A stretch of DNA of 64,000 bases from Misgurnus anguillicaudatus. Its lineage: Eukaryota; Chordata; Actinopteri; Cypriniformes; Cobitidae. The position numbers and the translations under genes are program-made. Location of the stretch: assembly GCF_027580225.2 (NCBI RefSeq), contig NC_073358.2, positions 6,577,501-6,641,500 of the forward strand. The letters are read 5' to 3'. Shown here one piece after another: positions 12,501-22,100 of the stretch (its first letter is position 1; each line of letters begins with the position of its first letter). A model generated the notes under the pieces. That model had not been told where the DNA came from and searched no databases. It was given only the letters and a program-made list of their open reading frames with translations.

Positions 12501-15500
12501 TTCCCCTAGCAACCAATTACATTACCCTAGCAACAGAGTAAACAAAGCCTTATATCTCCGCATCAGAACATTGTAGAGACAAGGGGGTTGGACCGTTTGA
12601 TTCGTGACTCAGCGTGTAATCATTATGGGATGCCAAATTTTTCCCTAGCAACCAAATACATTACCCTAGCAACAGAGTAAACAAAGCCTTATATCTCCGC
12701 ATCAGAACATCGTAGAGACACGGGGGTTGGACCGTTTGATTCTTGACTCAGCGTGTAATCGTTATGGGATGCCGATTTTTTCCCTAGCAACCAAATACAG
12801 TACCCTAGCAACCGAATAAACAAAGCCTTATATCTCCGCATCAGAACATCGTAGAGACACGGGGGTTGGACCGTTTGACTTGTGACTCGGCGGGTAATCA
12901 CTAGTGGATGCCAATTTTTTCCCTAGCAACCAAATACAGTACCCTAGCAACAGAGTAAACAAAGCCTTATATCTCGGCATCAGAACATCGTAGAGACACG
13001 GGGGTTGGACCGTTTGACTCGTGACTCAGAGTGTAATCATTATGGGATGCCAATTTTTTCCCTAGCAACCAAATACAGTACCCTAGCAACAGAGTAAACA
13101 AAGCCTTATATCTCCGCATCAGAACATTGTAGAGACACGGGGGTTGGACCGTTTGATTCGTGACTCAGAGTGTAATCACTATGGGATGTCAATTTTTTCC
13201 CTAGCAACCAAATACAGTACCCTAGCAACAGAGTAAACAAAGCCTTATATCTCCGTATCAGAACATTGTAGAGACATGGGGTTTGGACCGTTTGACTCGT
13301 GCCCCGGAGTGTAATCACTATTGGAAGTCAAAATTTTCCCTAGCAACCAAATACAGTACCCTAGCAACCGAATAAACAAAGCCTTATATCTCCGCATCAG
13401 AACATCGTAGAGAGACGGGGTTTGGATCGTTTTACTCGTGACTGGAAGTATGATCATATACTGTCCCCAGAAATTTGCCACGGCAAGCACCACTCACATT
13501 TTCTTCAGGAAATGTACCTATCTAGTTATTATTATTATTCCGCTTTCTTCTGAGACTAAATTTTAAACACTAACTCGTCCTAGAGCTTTCAAGCTACATA
13601 CACCAAATTTTCCACGGACCTTCAGACTGGTCTGACTTAGTGTGCTATATCTTTTCTAACTGATGGGACCTTCCGAATTCCTAAACGGGGGGCTCGAACA
13701 CCCCAAAATTTCCATTGACTTAACATTGAGACAAACTTTGACGCGTCATAGCTGCGAGTGAGAAACTTGTAGAAACTTGTGGCTTACCACATTTAAGGTG
13801 GCTGACAGGCTCTGTAAGAACATACATCACAATGGGGTGTAAGCTGTACCCCTGGGGTGTAAGAGGCCCCCAAAATTTCCCATTGACTTATAATGGGGCA
13901 GGAAGCATGCCCATATAAGGGAATAAACGCGTCCCAGATGGAATATCTTTACTTTAGAGTGTCGTAGAGACATGGGGGTGGGCTCATTTTACTCAGTCAT
14001 CCAATCAGTCTCTTAGGATCGCCCCAAAGCTATTTAGCCACGCCCCTAGCAACAATTTTGGGTACCCTAGCAACATCTCCCATAGACTACCATTATAAAA
14101 AGCCCAGATGGATATCTTTACACCAGAGTGTCATAGAGACATAGGGGTGGGCTCATTTTACTCAGGCATCCAATCAGTCTTAATAGGATTCTTATTGAGG
14201 CATTAAGCCACGCCCCTAGCAACCAAATTTGAGCACCCTAGCAACATAATAAACAAAGCCTTATATCTCTTGGTCTGAACATCATAGAGACATGGGGGTT
14301 GGGTCTTTGGGTCATGCTAGGTTCATGCTAGCTCCATGCTAAGTCATACTAGCTTCGTGCTAGTTTCATGCTAGCTTTATGCTAATTTCATAATAAATCT
14401 TGCTAACTTCATGCTAAATCATGCTAACTTCATGTTAAATCTTGTTAGCTGCACGCTAAATAGTGCTAGCGTCATGCTAATCATGTTAGCATCATGCTAA
14501 TCATGCTAGCTTCACGTTAAATCATGCTAGCTTCATGCTAATCATGCTAACCTCATGCTTACTTCATGCTAATCATGCTAGCCTCATGCTACCTTCATGC
14601 TAATCATGCTAACATCATGCTAGCTTCATGCTAATCATGCTAGAATCATGCTAGCTTCATGCTAATCATGCTAGAATCATGTTAGCTTCATGCTAATCAT
14701 GCTAGAATCATGCTAGTTTCATGCTAACATCATGATAGCTTCATGCTAATCATGCTAGCATCATGCTAGCTTCATGCTAATCATGCTAGCATCATGTTAG
14801 CTTCATGCTAATCATGCTAGCTTCATGCTAGCTTCATGCTAATCATGCTAGCATCATGCTAGCTTCATGTTAATCATGCTAGCATTATGCTAGCTTCATG
14901 CTAATCATGCTAGCATCATGCTAGCTTCATGCTAATCATGCTAGCTTCATGCTAATCATGCTACATCATGCTAGCATCATGCTAGCTTCATGCTAATCAT
15001 GCTAGCATCATGCTAGCTTCATGCTAATCATGCTAGCATCATGCTAGCTTTATGCTAATCATGCTAGCATCATGCTAGCTTCATGCTAATCATGCTAACA
15101 TCATGCTAATCATGCTAGCATCATGCTAGCTTCATGCTAATCATGCTAGCATCATGTTAGCTTCATGCTAATCGTGCTAACATCATGCTAGCTTCATGCT
15201 AATCGTGCTAGCATCATGCTAGCTTCATGCTAATCATGCTAGCTTCATGCTAATCATGTTAGCATCATGCTAACTTCATGCTAATCATGCTAGCATCATG
15301 CTAGCTTCATGCTAATCATGCTAGCATCATGCTAGCTTCATGCTAATCATGCTAACATCATGCTAGCTTCATGCTAATCATGCTAGCATCATGCTAGCTT
15401 CATGCTAATCATGCTAACATCATGTTAGCTTAATGCTAATCATGCTAGCATCATGCTAGCTTCATGCTAACATCATGCTAGCTTCATGCTAATCATGCTA

Positions 15501-17771
15501 GCATCATGCTAGCTTCATGCTAATCATGCTAGCATCATGCTAGCTTCATGCTAATCATGCTAGCATCATGCTAGCTTCATGCTAATCATGCTAGCATCAT
15601 GCTAGCTTCATGCTAATCATGCTAGCATCATGCTAGCTTCATGCTAATCATGCTAGCATCATGCTAGCTTCATGCTAATCATGCTAGCATCATGCTAGCT
15701 TCATGCTAATCATGCTAACATCATGTTAGCTTAATGCTAATCATGCTAGCATCATGCTAGCTTCATGCTAACATCATGCTAGCTTCATGCTAATCATGCT
15801 AGCATCATGCTAGCTTCATGCTAATCATGCTAACATCATGCTAGCTTCATGCTAATCATGCTAGCATCATGCTAGCTTCATGCTAATCATGCTATCATCA
15901 TGCTAGCTTCATGCTAGCATCATGCTAGCTTCATGCTAATCATGCTAGCATCATGCTAGCTTCATGTTAATCATGCTAGCATCATGTTAGCTTCATGCTA
16001 ATCATGCTAACATCAGGCTAACTTCATGCTAATCATGCTACCTTCATACTTAAACATTCTAACAGCCAGATAGCCTACTAAACTAAACTTCTGTCAAACC
16101 GTTTTAAACGTTCAAGCTACGCTTTTTCAAGCCAACATAAAGTTTGTCTTCAAACTTTAATATCTAGTTATTATTATTCCCTCTTCTTTTCTTCTGAGAC
16201 TAAAATTTCTAACTCTAACTCCTCCTAGAGCTTTTAAGCTACAGCCACCAAACTTTGCACAGACCTTCAGTCTGATCTGAGGAGGTGTGCTATATCTTTT
16301 CTAAGCGATCGGACTTACGGTTCTCCTAAACCGTCCGATCAAACATCCCAAAAAAGTCCCATAGACTTACATTCATAGAATGTTTAGGCTGAGTGTTTAT
16401 TTTCAAATTCTAACTGTCAACTCTCATTCATACAAATACATTACATCATCTCTCAACCTCTCTCAGTCTATCTCTGTCTCACAAAACTCACTCAATAGCA
16501 CAGACAAACACAACTACACACACACACAGACACAGAACCACACACAACTACACACAGACACACAACTACACAGACACACAATTACACACACACAGACACA
16601 CAACTACACACACAAATACAATATTACACTTACAAACACATTATTACACACACAAACATACTCACAGAAACACACAAATAAATTCCCCAAATGCCCTAAC
16701 TGCCCCATCTGCCCCAAATGCCCCATCTGCCCAATTCTGCCCCAAATGTCCCATCTGCCCAATTCTGCCCCAAATGTCCCATCTGCCCCGTCTGACACAA
16801 CTGCCCAATTATGCCCCAATTGCCCTAAATGCCCCAACTACCCTAAATGCCCCAACTGCCCTAAATGCCCAAACTGCCCTAAATGCCCCAACTACCCCAA
16901 ATGCCCCAACTACCCCAAATGCCTCATCTGCCCCCTTCTGCCCCAACTGCCCTAAATGCCCCAACTTCCCTAAATGCCCCAACTACCCAATTCTGCCCCA
17001 AATGCCGCAACTACCCCAAATGCCTCATCTGCCCCCTTCTGCCCTAAATGCCCCAACTGCCCTAAATGCCCCAACTGCCCTAAATGCCCCATCTGCCCTA
17101 AATGCCCCAACTGCCCTAAATGCCCCAACTACCCAATTCTGCCCCAAATGCCCCAACTACCCCAAATGCCTCATCTGCCCCCAACTGCCCTAAATGCCCC
17201 AACTGCCCTAAATGCCCCAACTACCCAATTCTGCCCCAAATGCCCCAACTACCCCAAATGCCCCAACTGCCCCAAATGCCTCATCTGCCCCAACTGCCCT
17301 AAATGCCCCATCTGCCCTAAATGCCCCAACTACCCAATTCTGCCCAAACTACCCTAAATGCCCCATTCTGCCCCGTCTGCCCAATTCTGCCCCAACTAAC
17401 CCATCTGCCCCAACTAACTTAACTGCCCCAACTGCAGCTCCATCTATTACTCTCAGACTAGGCTTTCTCAAGCCAACATAAAGTTTGTTCACAAACTTTA
17501 ACCTCATCTAGTTCATATAGTACTACATTACCAAACTGGATTAATTACTCTATTAAATACCGACAGTACTGTATTTTTCATGTGGGTATAACAAAAACAA
17601 AATAATAATGTTGAACTTTGAACTCATGTTGTTTCGGTTAGCTGAGGACAACTATAAAAACATTTATTCTGCACACTGAGGTGAAATGTAATGAGAAGGA
17701 TTACCCTGACATAACTCTTTGAGATCTGGTAGATGAATCCTAAACTTCTCAGTCTTGTTGGCGTGTGTCAT
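6514..17771 (-). CDS. c11orf54: C11orf54 homologue (PTD012-type ester hydrolase), downstream copy A
   Basis: Eight coding exons: 17705-17771, 10842-10940, 10684-10757, 10496-10597, 9832-10008, 7577-7726, 7062-7178 and 6514-6687. All junctions have AG acceptors and GT donors, the phases agree, and the sum is 960 bases (319 residues; human protein 315). The family is a DUF1907-fold zinc protein with reported ester hydrolase activity. The zinc motif HxHxxxxxxxxxH is intact at about His270, His272 and His282 (HTHGLSHHGEGGH). Other family blocks are VADCPDLTQEPFRFPVKG, ELPGAFMLGAGA, NGSYFSSINPVDG, GGTFIIQKGKAKVHIM and VEYLGYFLPAEFIYRID. Intron 1 is 6.8 kb because it holds a MITE and three satellite-bearing Helitron-like elements; introns 5 and 6 also carry MITEs and a fold-back element. 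Copy B lies upstream in the same orientation. Nothing seen disables the gene. Confidence 0.93.
6709..7023. mobile_element. MITE, TTAAAGGGATAGTTCA family, complete copy
   Basis: This is a very abundant cyprinid element. The left end TTTAAAGGGATAGTTCATCC is mirrored by the right end AGGTGAACTGTCCCTTTAA. The centre is a palindrome around an AATACTATGGAAGTGAATGG segment. It lies in the last intron of C11orf54 copy A. Confidence 0.85.
7753..8510. mobile_element. MITE, TTAAAGGGATAGTTCA family, with nested insertion
   Basis: It has the same ends as the copy at 6709-7023 (TTAAAGGGATAGTTCACC and GGGGTGAATTATCACTTTAA). A second element at about 7820-8290 has inserted near its left end. Confidence 0.8.
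7820..8290. mobile_element. MITE with TTAACTCTTTCCCCGCC termini, nested
   Basis: The left end TTAACTCTTTCCCCGCCA is mirrored by TGGCGGGGAAAAGGTTAA. It interrupts the TTAAAGGGATAGTTCA element. A relative lies just downstream at 8549-9033. Confidence 0.8.
8549..9033. mobile_element. MITE with TTAACTCATTCCCCGCC termini
   Basis: The ends TTAACTCATTCCCCGCCA and TGGTGGGGAAAGAGTTAA are inverted repeats. It is the same family as 7820-8290, apparently in the opposite orientation. Confidence 0.8.
9087..9788. mobile_element. Fold-back element packed with 21-bp CACGTG-like repeats
   Basis: The element (9091-9784) starts CGAGCCCCTAAGGTGA, ends TCACCTTAGGGGCTCG, and is flanked by GTAT on both sides (9087-9090 and 9785-9788). 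Inside are blocks of a roughly 21-base unit of the form GTTTCAyGTGAGCAyGCGA, present in both orientations (about 9125-9200, 9265-9415 and 9605-9750). A second, inner inverted pair (about 9425-9475 and 9540-9600, with ATGTCC...GGACAT) suggests one copy inserted into another. The heptad-repeat frames on both strands (such as KLSHAHM) are the repeat read as codons, not proteins. It lies in intron 5 of C11orf54 copy A. Confidence 0.8.
10060..10135. mobile_element. Truncated TTAAAGGGATAGTTCA-family MITE
   Basis: The sequence resembles the left arm of that family (CCAAAAATGAAAATTCTGTC, then CACCCTCATGTTGTTACAAA), but no right arm follows. Confidence 0.6.
11060..11376. mobile_element. Palindromic MITE with GGTGCTATATAGCACC motifs
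   Basis: CACTCTAAAAAACAAACGG at the left is mirrored at the right, ending TTTTTTTAGAGTG, with TA on each side. Each arm carries the perfect 16-base palindrome GGTGCTATATAGCACC. The middle holds short tandem CTTCACTGGTG units. It immediately precedes the satellite-bearing elements in intron 1 of C11orf54 copy A. Confidence 0.8.
11390..13525 (+). mobile_element. Helitron/Helentron-like element 1 (139-bp array)
   Basis: The left edge is A^TTATGTTGGCTTGAG; the right edge is CTAG at 13522-13525. The left end shows two successive 5' ends with hairpins (11390 and 11438) and a third hairpin start, AGTGGTGCTTGC (11492-11503). The exact reverse complement of that 12-mer lies just inside the 3' end (13483-13494), followed by an ACATTT...AAATGT hairpin and CTAG. 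The central region holds about nine 139-bp repeats. Paired subterminal repeats, 3' hairpin and CTRR-type end fit non-autonomous Helitrons or Helentrons. No Rep/helicase gene is present. Confidence 0.65.
12250..13460 (+). repeat. Tandem array, period about 139 bp, about 9 units
   Basis: Each unit contains TATATCTCCGCATCAGAACA, then a CGTAGAGACACGGGGGTTGG segment and CCCTAGCAACCAAATACAG. Unit starts are near 12273, 12412, 12551, 12690, 12829, 12968, 13107, 13246 and 13387. Minus-strand frames encoding near-identical 70-residue peptides come from this periodicity and are not genes. The repeat is a tandem expansion of sequence also present singly in the conserved block of the sister elements. Confidence 0.9.
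13526..16167 (+). mobile_element. Helitron/Helentron-like element 2 (31-bp array)
   Basis: It starts directly after the CTAG of element 1, with TTATTATTATTATTCC and no 5' hairpin. It has the conserved 0.8-kb block (13550-14310), then a 31-bp repeat array. Then CAAGCCAACATAA (16128-16140), the reverse complement of the family's 5' end, is followed by the hairpin AAAGTTTG/CAAACTTT (16139-16158), AATAT and CTAG. Its inverted near-copy is the element at 53879-56300. Confidence 0.7.
14322..16045 (+). repeat. 31-bp satellite built on ATCATGCTAGC
   Basis: The unit is ATCATGCTAGC, ATCATGCTAGC, TTCATGCTA (11+11+9 bases), repeated roughly 55 times over 1.7 kb with scattered point changes and a few short or missing sub-units. 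Almost every unit contains GCTAGC. The edges are more diverged than the centre, as expected for expansion by unequal exchange. Confidence 0.95.
16168..17511 (+). mobile_element. Helitron/Helentron-like element 3 (18-bp array)
   Basis: It begins just after the CTAG of element 2. It keeps only about 200 bases of the conserved block (TCTGAGACTAAAATTTCTAA, then CTCCTAGAGCTTTTAAGCTA). It then holds a CA-rich tract (about 16500-16680) and an 18-bp array. It ends CAAGCCAACATAAAGTTTG, hairpin to 17499, and CTAG at 17508-17511, followed by T. Confidence 0.65.
16690..17430 (+). repeat. 18-bp minisatellite, TGCCCTAAATGCCCCAAC
   Basis: About 740 bases of TGCCCTAAATGCCCCAAC-type units with variants. One frame reads as repeated CPNCPK and others as NAPTAL or PQLPQM. 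Long frames without stops therefore arise from the repeat; they have no start context, splice sites or family similarity and are not genes. Confidence 0.95.
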
Positions 17772-17829
17772 TCTGCTGCGTGAATGTGTTCACAAGTGTC
17801 AGATTCATAATGTTTTTCCGCTTTTTTGC

Positions 17830-17890
17830 ATATCCTCAATATAACAGACGGAGGCGTTGCAACTCCTGACAGTGTTTTGAATGGTCAGAT
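17830..17890 (-). promoter_or_regulatory. Upstream block shared by both C11orf54 copies
   Basis: GCGTTGCAACTCCTGACAGT followed by GTTTTGAATGG resembles GCATTGCAACTCCTGGAAGT followed by GTTTTGATTGG upstream of copy B (about 24030-24070). Conservation in both copies, outside the coding exons, suggests duplicated promoter-proximal sequence. No TATA box was identified. Confidence 0.45.
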
Positions 17891-18164
17891 CATAGACATA
17901 TACGTACATAGACGGCGCATTGACCGCTGTGGTCCGTTGCTGCGAGACGTCAACACATTCGCCATCTTGGACAGGGCAAGGCTGTCTATAAGTAACTGGA
18001 GTAGCTACGGTTTTCTGAATAAAAACACGATAACGTTTGGATCTATTAATGTCTACTTCAATGTCTTTTTTATAAATGTGAAATGAAAATCATAAGCAGC
18101 TGTGAAAACACATACTTGTCAAGCACAGGTTTTATTTTTATGGGTTAATAAATATGGTTGCCTG

Positions 18165-18166
18165 TG

Positions 18167-18198
<32 letters not shown>
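18165..18198. repeat. (TA)n microsatellite
   Basis: An uninterrupted TA dinucleotide run of about 30 bases. Confidence 0.9.
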
Positions 18199-18199
<1 letters not shown>

Positions 18200-18307
18200 G
18201 TACAATCTGGACCCTGCCCTGCTTTTCTCCAACCTATAAAATATGTGGTTGAGATCTACAATTAGTGACTTCATATACCATAGCTTATGATTGCATTTAT
18301 TTTCACT

Positions 18308-18500
18308 AGTGCTGGGCAAAAATTAATCGCAATTAATTACATACAAAATAAAAGTGTACTTTTGCATAATATAAATATATATGTGCACGCACGCACAAAT
18401 TTTTATTTATGTATATATAATTTTTTGCATAAATATATATAGATATATAAATAAAAATTTCACTTTTATTTTGTATCCGATTAATCTTTGAACAGCACTA
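18308..18500. mobile_element. Small palindromic MITE (AGTGCTG...CAGCACT)
   Basis: The left arm, AGTGCTGGGCAAAAATTAAT and onward, is mirrored by a right arm ending AATCTTTGAACAGCACT. The middle is AT-rich with ATATAT tracts. Confidence 0.7.
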
Positions 18501-18635
18501 ATATTTACCCAATAGCAAATTAATCATAGCCTAATATGTAAATTATCCTTCATCTCTATCCCAAATGCACATTTTATCCATGACATACATTTTGTGCCAT
18601 TGCTTGACCTTTGTTCTGTTATATTAGAATCCTTT

Positions 18636-18712
18636 TTTACTTCAACTAGTGAAATTAAATAAGGTACACATCCAACATCAGTAATGAGAGGTTGCACACA
18701 CACCTAAAAATA
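18636..18712 (-). pseudogene. Broken exon 3 of a third C11orf54 copy
   Basis: On the plus strand AAATAAGGTACACATCCAAC then ATCAGTAATGAGAGGTTG matches exon 3 of both intact copies (AAATAAGGTACACCTCCAAC, then ATCAGTAATGCGAGGTTTT) at most positions. Bases missing in the GGTTTTCCACA segment shift the frame into a stop, and the flanking splice-site region is degraded. It has the same orientation as both intact genes and lies between them, so it is most simply a remnant of a third tandem copy or of an unequal-crossover junction. Confidence 0.75.
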
Positions 18713-19185
18713 TGTCAATATAAATACTTTACCCATAATAAAACTTGTCTTATATGTCTTACTTCAATTAACTTTCCTTAACATAAATGAGGTATGGGTT
18801 TGTGACCCCTTCAGACTTGCATAAACATTTTTACACTAGTTTAATTCATTTCATCTAGTTACAAACTAGTCTAAACTCCCTTCAGGTTTATCACCAGAAA
18901 GTAAATTCATGATGTGTTCATAATAATAACATTATAACTAATGCGTTTCAGAATCAGCCACCTAAAAGAGTTCCTCTGTCCCGAGCCGGTTTACTTTGTT
19001 AAATCTAACTTTAAATCCTTGCAGCCAATAACCAAAACCAATAGGAATAGGAACATGCACTACAAAAGTATTTCTAGCTTGAATGTATTTTTTTAACTGT
19101 AATAGTAAAAAGGCAAAAAGTGTTTAAGGAATAAATTATGTTTCTACGGTACAGCAAACTAATTTGAATCTGAATAGTCAACAGT

Positions 19186-22100
19186 TTAATCTCTTCCAAC
19201 ATTGTGCGTCTCAGTAGGTCGATCGATTCGGTAGATAAACTCAGCGGGGAGGAAATATCCCAGGTACTCCACTGTGTCTGGTGTGGTGTCTATGTAGTAA
19301 TGGCCTCCTTCACCATGATGACTGAAACCATGAGTATGCTCCATTCTCAGATCAAGACCCTGTGAATCAGACACTTATTTAAGCAAAAAAGCTTACTTAA
19401 ATGTTACTGTAGATTAAATTACTTGCAACCAAAAAAAATTTGTTTTTAATACAAGCAATATAGTTTTGTATAAGAAAAAAAAGAAAACATTTTAATATAA
19501 AATTATTCATTTGTGTTTAATTAAAGCAAGGTCATATACAACTAATAAATGATCACTTCTAATTAAAGTATTCTCTTAAAAGGTGGGATGCACAAAATTG
19601 TATAGCAAGGAACACCCAAGCTTGTTAAAGGTAAACACCACAGTTTTTCAATATTTTACTATATTCTCATTTCAACTTAGATTAATTAATACATACCTAT
19701 CTTTTTTCAATGCGTGCAATTAATCTTTGTACAGCGCGTCCTGAATGTATTAGCATTTAGCCTAGCCCCATTCATTCCTTAGGATCCAAATAGGGATGAA
19801 TTTAGAAGCCACCAAACATTTTCATGTTTTCCCTATTTAAAGAGTTTAAAATTTTAATGAGTAGTTACACGAGTAAATATGGTGGCACAAAATAAAACGT
19901 GGAGATTTTTTAAGCGGATAAAAATGAAAACTATAATGTACGGCGGAACAGCACTTAGTTTGCAGCACTTCGACCTCGGCGCGCAGTAACATCACCATGT
20001 AACAGTCTTTAAATAGGGAAAACATGGAAGTGTTTGGTGGCTTCTAAAATCATCCCTGTTTGGATCCTAAGGAATGAATGGGGCTAGGCCAAATGCCAAC
20101 ACATCCACAACGCGCCGTACAAAGCGGTTTTAAAAAAAGATAGTAGAACATAGTAAAATATTGAAAAACGGTGGTGTTTTCCTTTAAAGTCCCACTGTGG
20201 TGAAAATTCAGTTTTAATTGTTGTTGATATGTCGATGTGGTGTTTTTAATATGCTTCAAGACAAACTACGTGCAAATTCGTCGTTCAACACCACCGCTGA
20301 GTTTTTATCCATAATATTTGAGCTTTCCAAAGACATCTCATTTCTGCGCTTTAAAATCACACACACACACATGACCGATCACATCATCAGATGTTAAAAA
20401 CAGTTAGTGCGCAAATGTGCAGTTCAAGCATGCATTGTGAAACCGGACTTGGCAGTTATGTGTCTGAAACTACCGAAATTAGCACTATTTACGAGCATGA
20501 AAGGATGGAGGCGGGGACTAATTTGCAAATTCAAAGATATGTGAGTGCATATAATAAATAAGAGAAATCAAGCAGTTTTAAAGCATGTAAAACTTTACAT
20601 ATGCTATCATGATGCTTAAAAATGAGTTTTAAGTGATAAAATAATCGGCCACAGGGAGACTTTAAAAAAGCAGGTATCATTGTACTTTTGGCAATATAGT
20701 GTTGTTTTACAATTATGCTTAATATTACTGACAACAGAATGAGAAGCATTGACATGATCGTGTAAATTTATACTTACTGGGTCTTTGGACACCATAACAC
20801 TTTGACAGATAAATGGTGCACTGACTTCAAAATATTTGAGCCATTTGTCAACATCCTCATTCGTTTTCAGTGGGCAGGAGGAGAATTCACGTGGCTTTAA
20901 ATGCATGAGAGCAAAAACAAGGTTATGTTTACTTACTGCATCATTCTAGTTAATAGTGTTTCATTTAATATTTTTAATTTATTGTTATGAGATCAACATA
21001 AAAACTTGTTACATTCTTGTTTTTTGATACATATACATTTTATTTTTTACCATGATGTGGATCTTTGCCTTCCCTTTTTGTATGATGAAAGTTCCCCCCA
21101 AAGCAACACTTTTCTCCTTATAATGTTCTTCCATGGCTTTTCTCATGCAGCTCACAAGACTGTCCTCTCCGGTCCTTCTGCACGCTTTCACCTCAATGAC
21201 CTGCAACGACATTGACAATTACTAATAATACTATCACAAGCATGCTTTTTTTAAAGGCTGGAATGCTGTTTGCATAACACTACACCTAATACTACAGTAA
21301 ATATCTTGTTTACGCACAGAGACACAAGGAAAACATGTTATGAGTCGCATTAAATTATTTTATGAAGATTTGCATCCTTTTAAAGCTACTATACAGCACT
21401 ATAGCCACTGTCATTTGTTTTTTGGCTAATACCTTACCTTTCCAGGTTTACCCTCACATGCATAGAGGTTTGCAAGAAGGCCAAAGTCACAGTCATCGAA
21501 CCTCTCGCTGTATTTCTCCTGCAGACATTTTCCATCCACTGGGTTGACGGTGGAGAAATAACTACCATTCACCACAGGTCTCCCATCAGCTTCAGTCAGC
21601 ACCAGAGGCATTAACTGGAAGATGACAGAACAGAGCAATGCATTAAACCAAAGCCCTACAAGACCAAAAATAAAAAACTTCTGACCAACAATTAAACCTG
21701 ACATCAAATGTACCAGAAATCAATAGATACGATAATTTTAGTCTTGCATGACTGAAATAACAGCAAACAACACTGCGGGCGGCGCGACTACCCTAAAGGG
21801 ACTTTGATGATAGTCCGATTTAACATCTAAGGTAACATGAATCCCATAATTTTGCAAGGTCCATATATGCAACATTAAAGGGGCCATTTCACAAGACTTT
21901 TAAAGATGTCAAATAAATCTTTGGTGTCCCCAGAGTATAGATAATTTATTATAACGTGTTTAACATGGTAAAAATGCCACTTTATAGGTGTGAGCAAAAA
22001 TGTGCAAGTTTTTGGGTGTGTCCTTTTAAATGCAAATAAGCTGATCTCTGCACTAAATTGCAGTGCTGTGGTTGGATAATGCAGATTAAGGGGCGATATT

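Noticed and set aside
12272..13493. Four near-identical 70-82 residue minus-strand frames
   Set aside because: They recur with the 139-bp satellite and have no splice or start support.
11390..13525. Element 1 as a classical cut-and-paste transposon with terminal inverted repeats
   Set aside because: The inverted 12-mer at the 3' side is subterminal, a separate hairpin and CTAG follow it, and no target duplication is seen; this fits Helitron-like elements better.
14322..16045. Regular short repeats reminiscent of a CRISPR array
   Set aside because: The units are contiguous with no unique spacers, and the genome is a vertebrate; this is a satellite.
16380..17481. Long Cys/Pro-rich frames (CPNCPK and NAPTAL repeats) that look like a metal-binding or keratin-associated protein
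   Set aside because: They are an 18-bp minisatellite read in three frames, with no start context, splice sites or family match.
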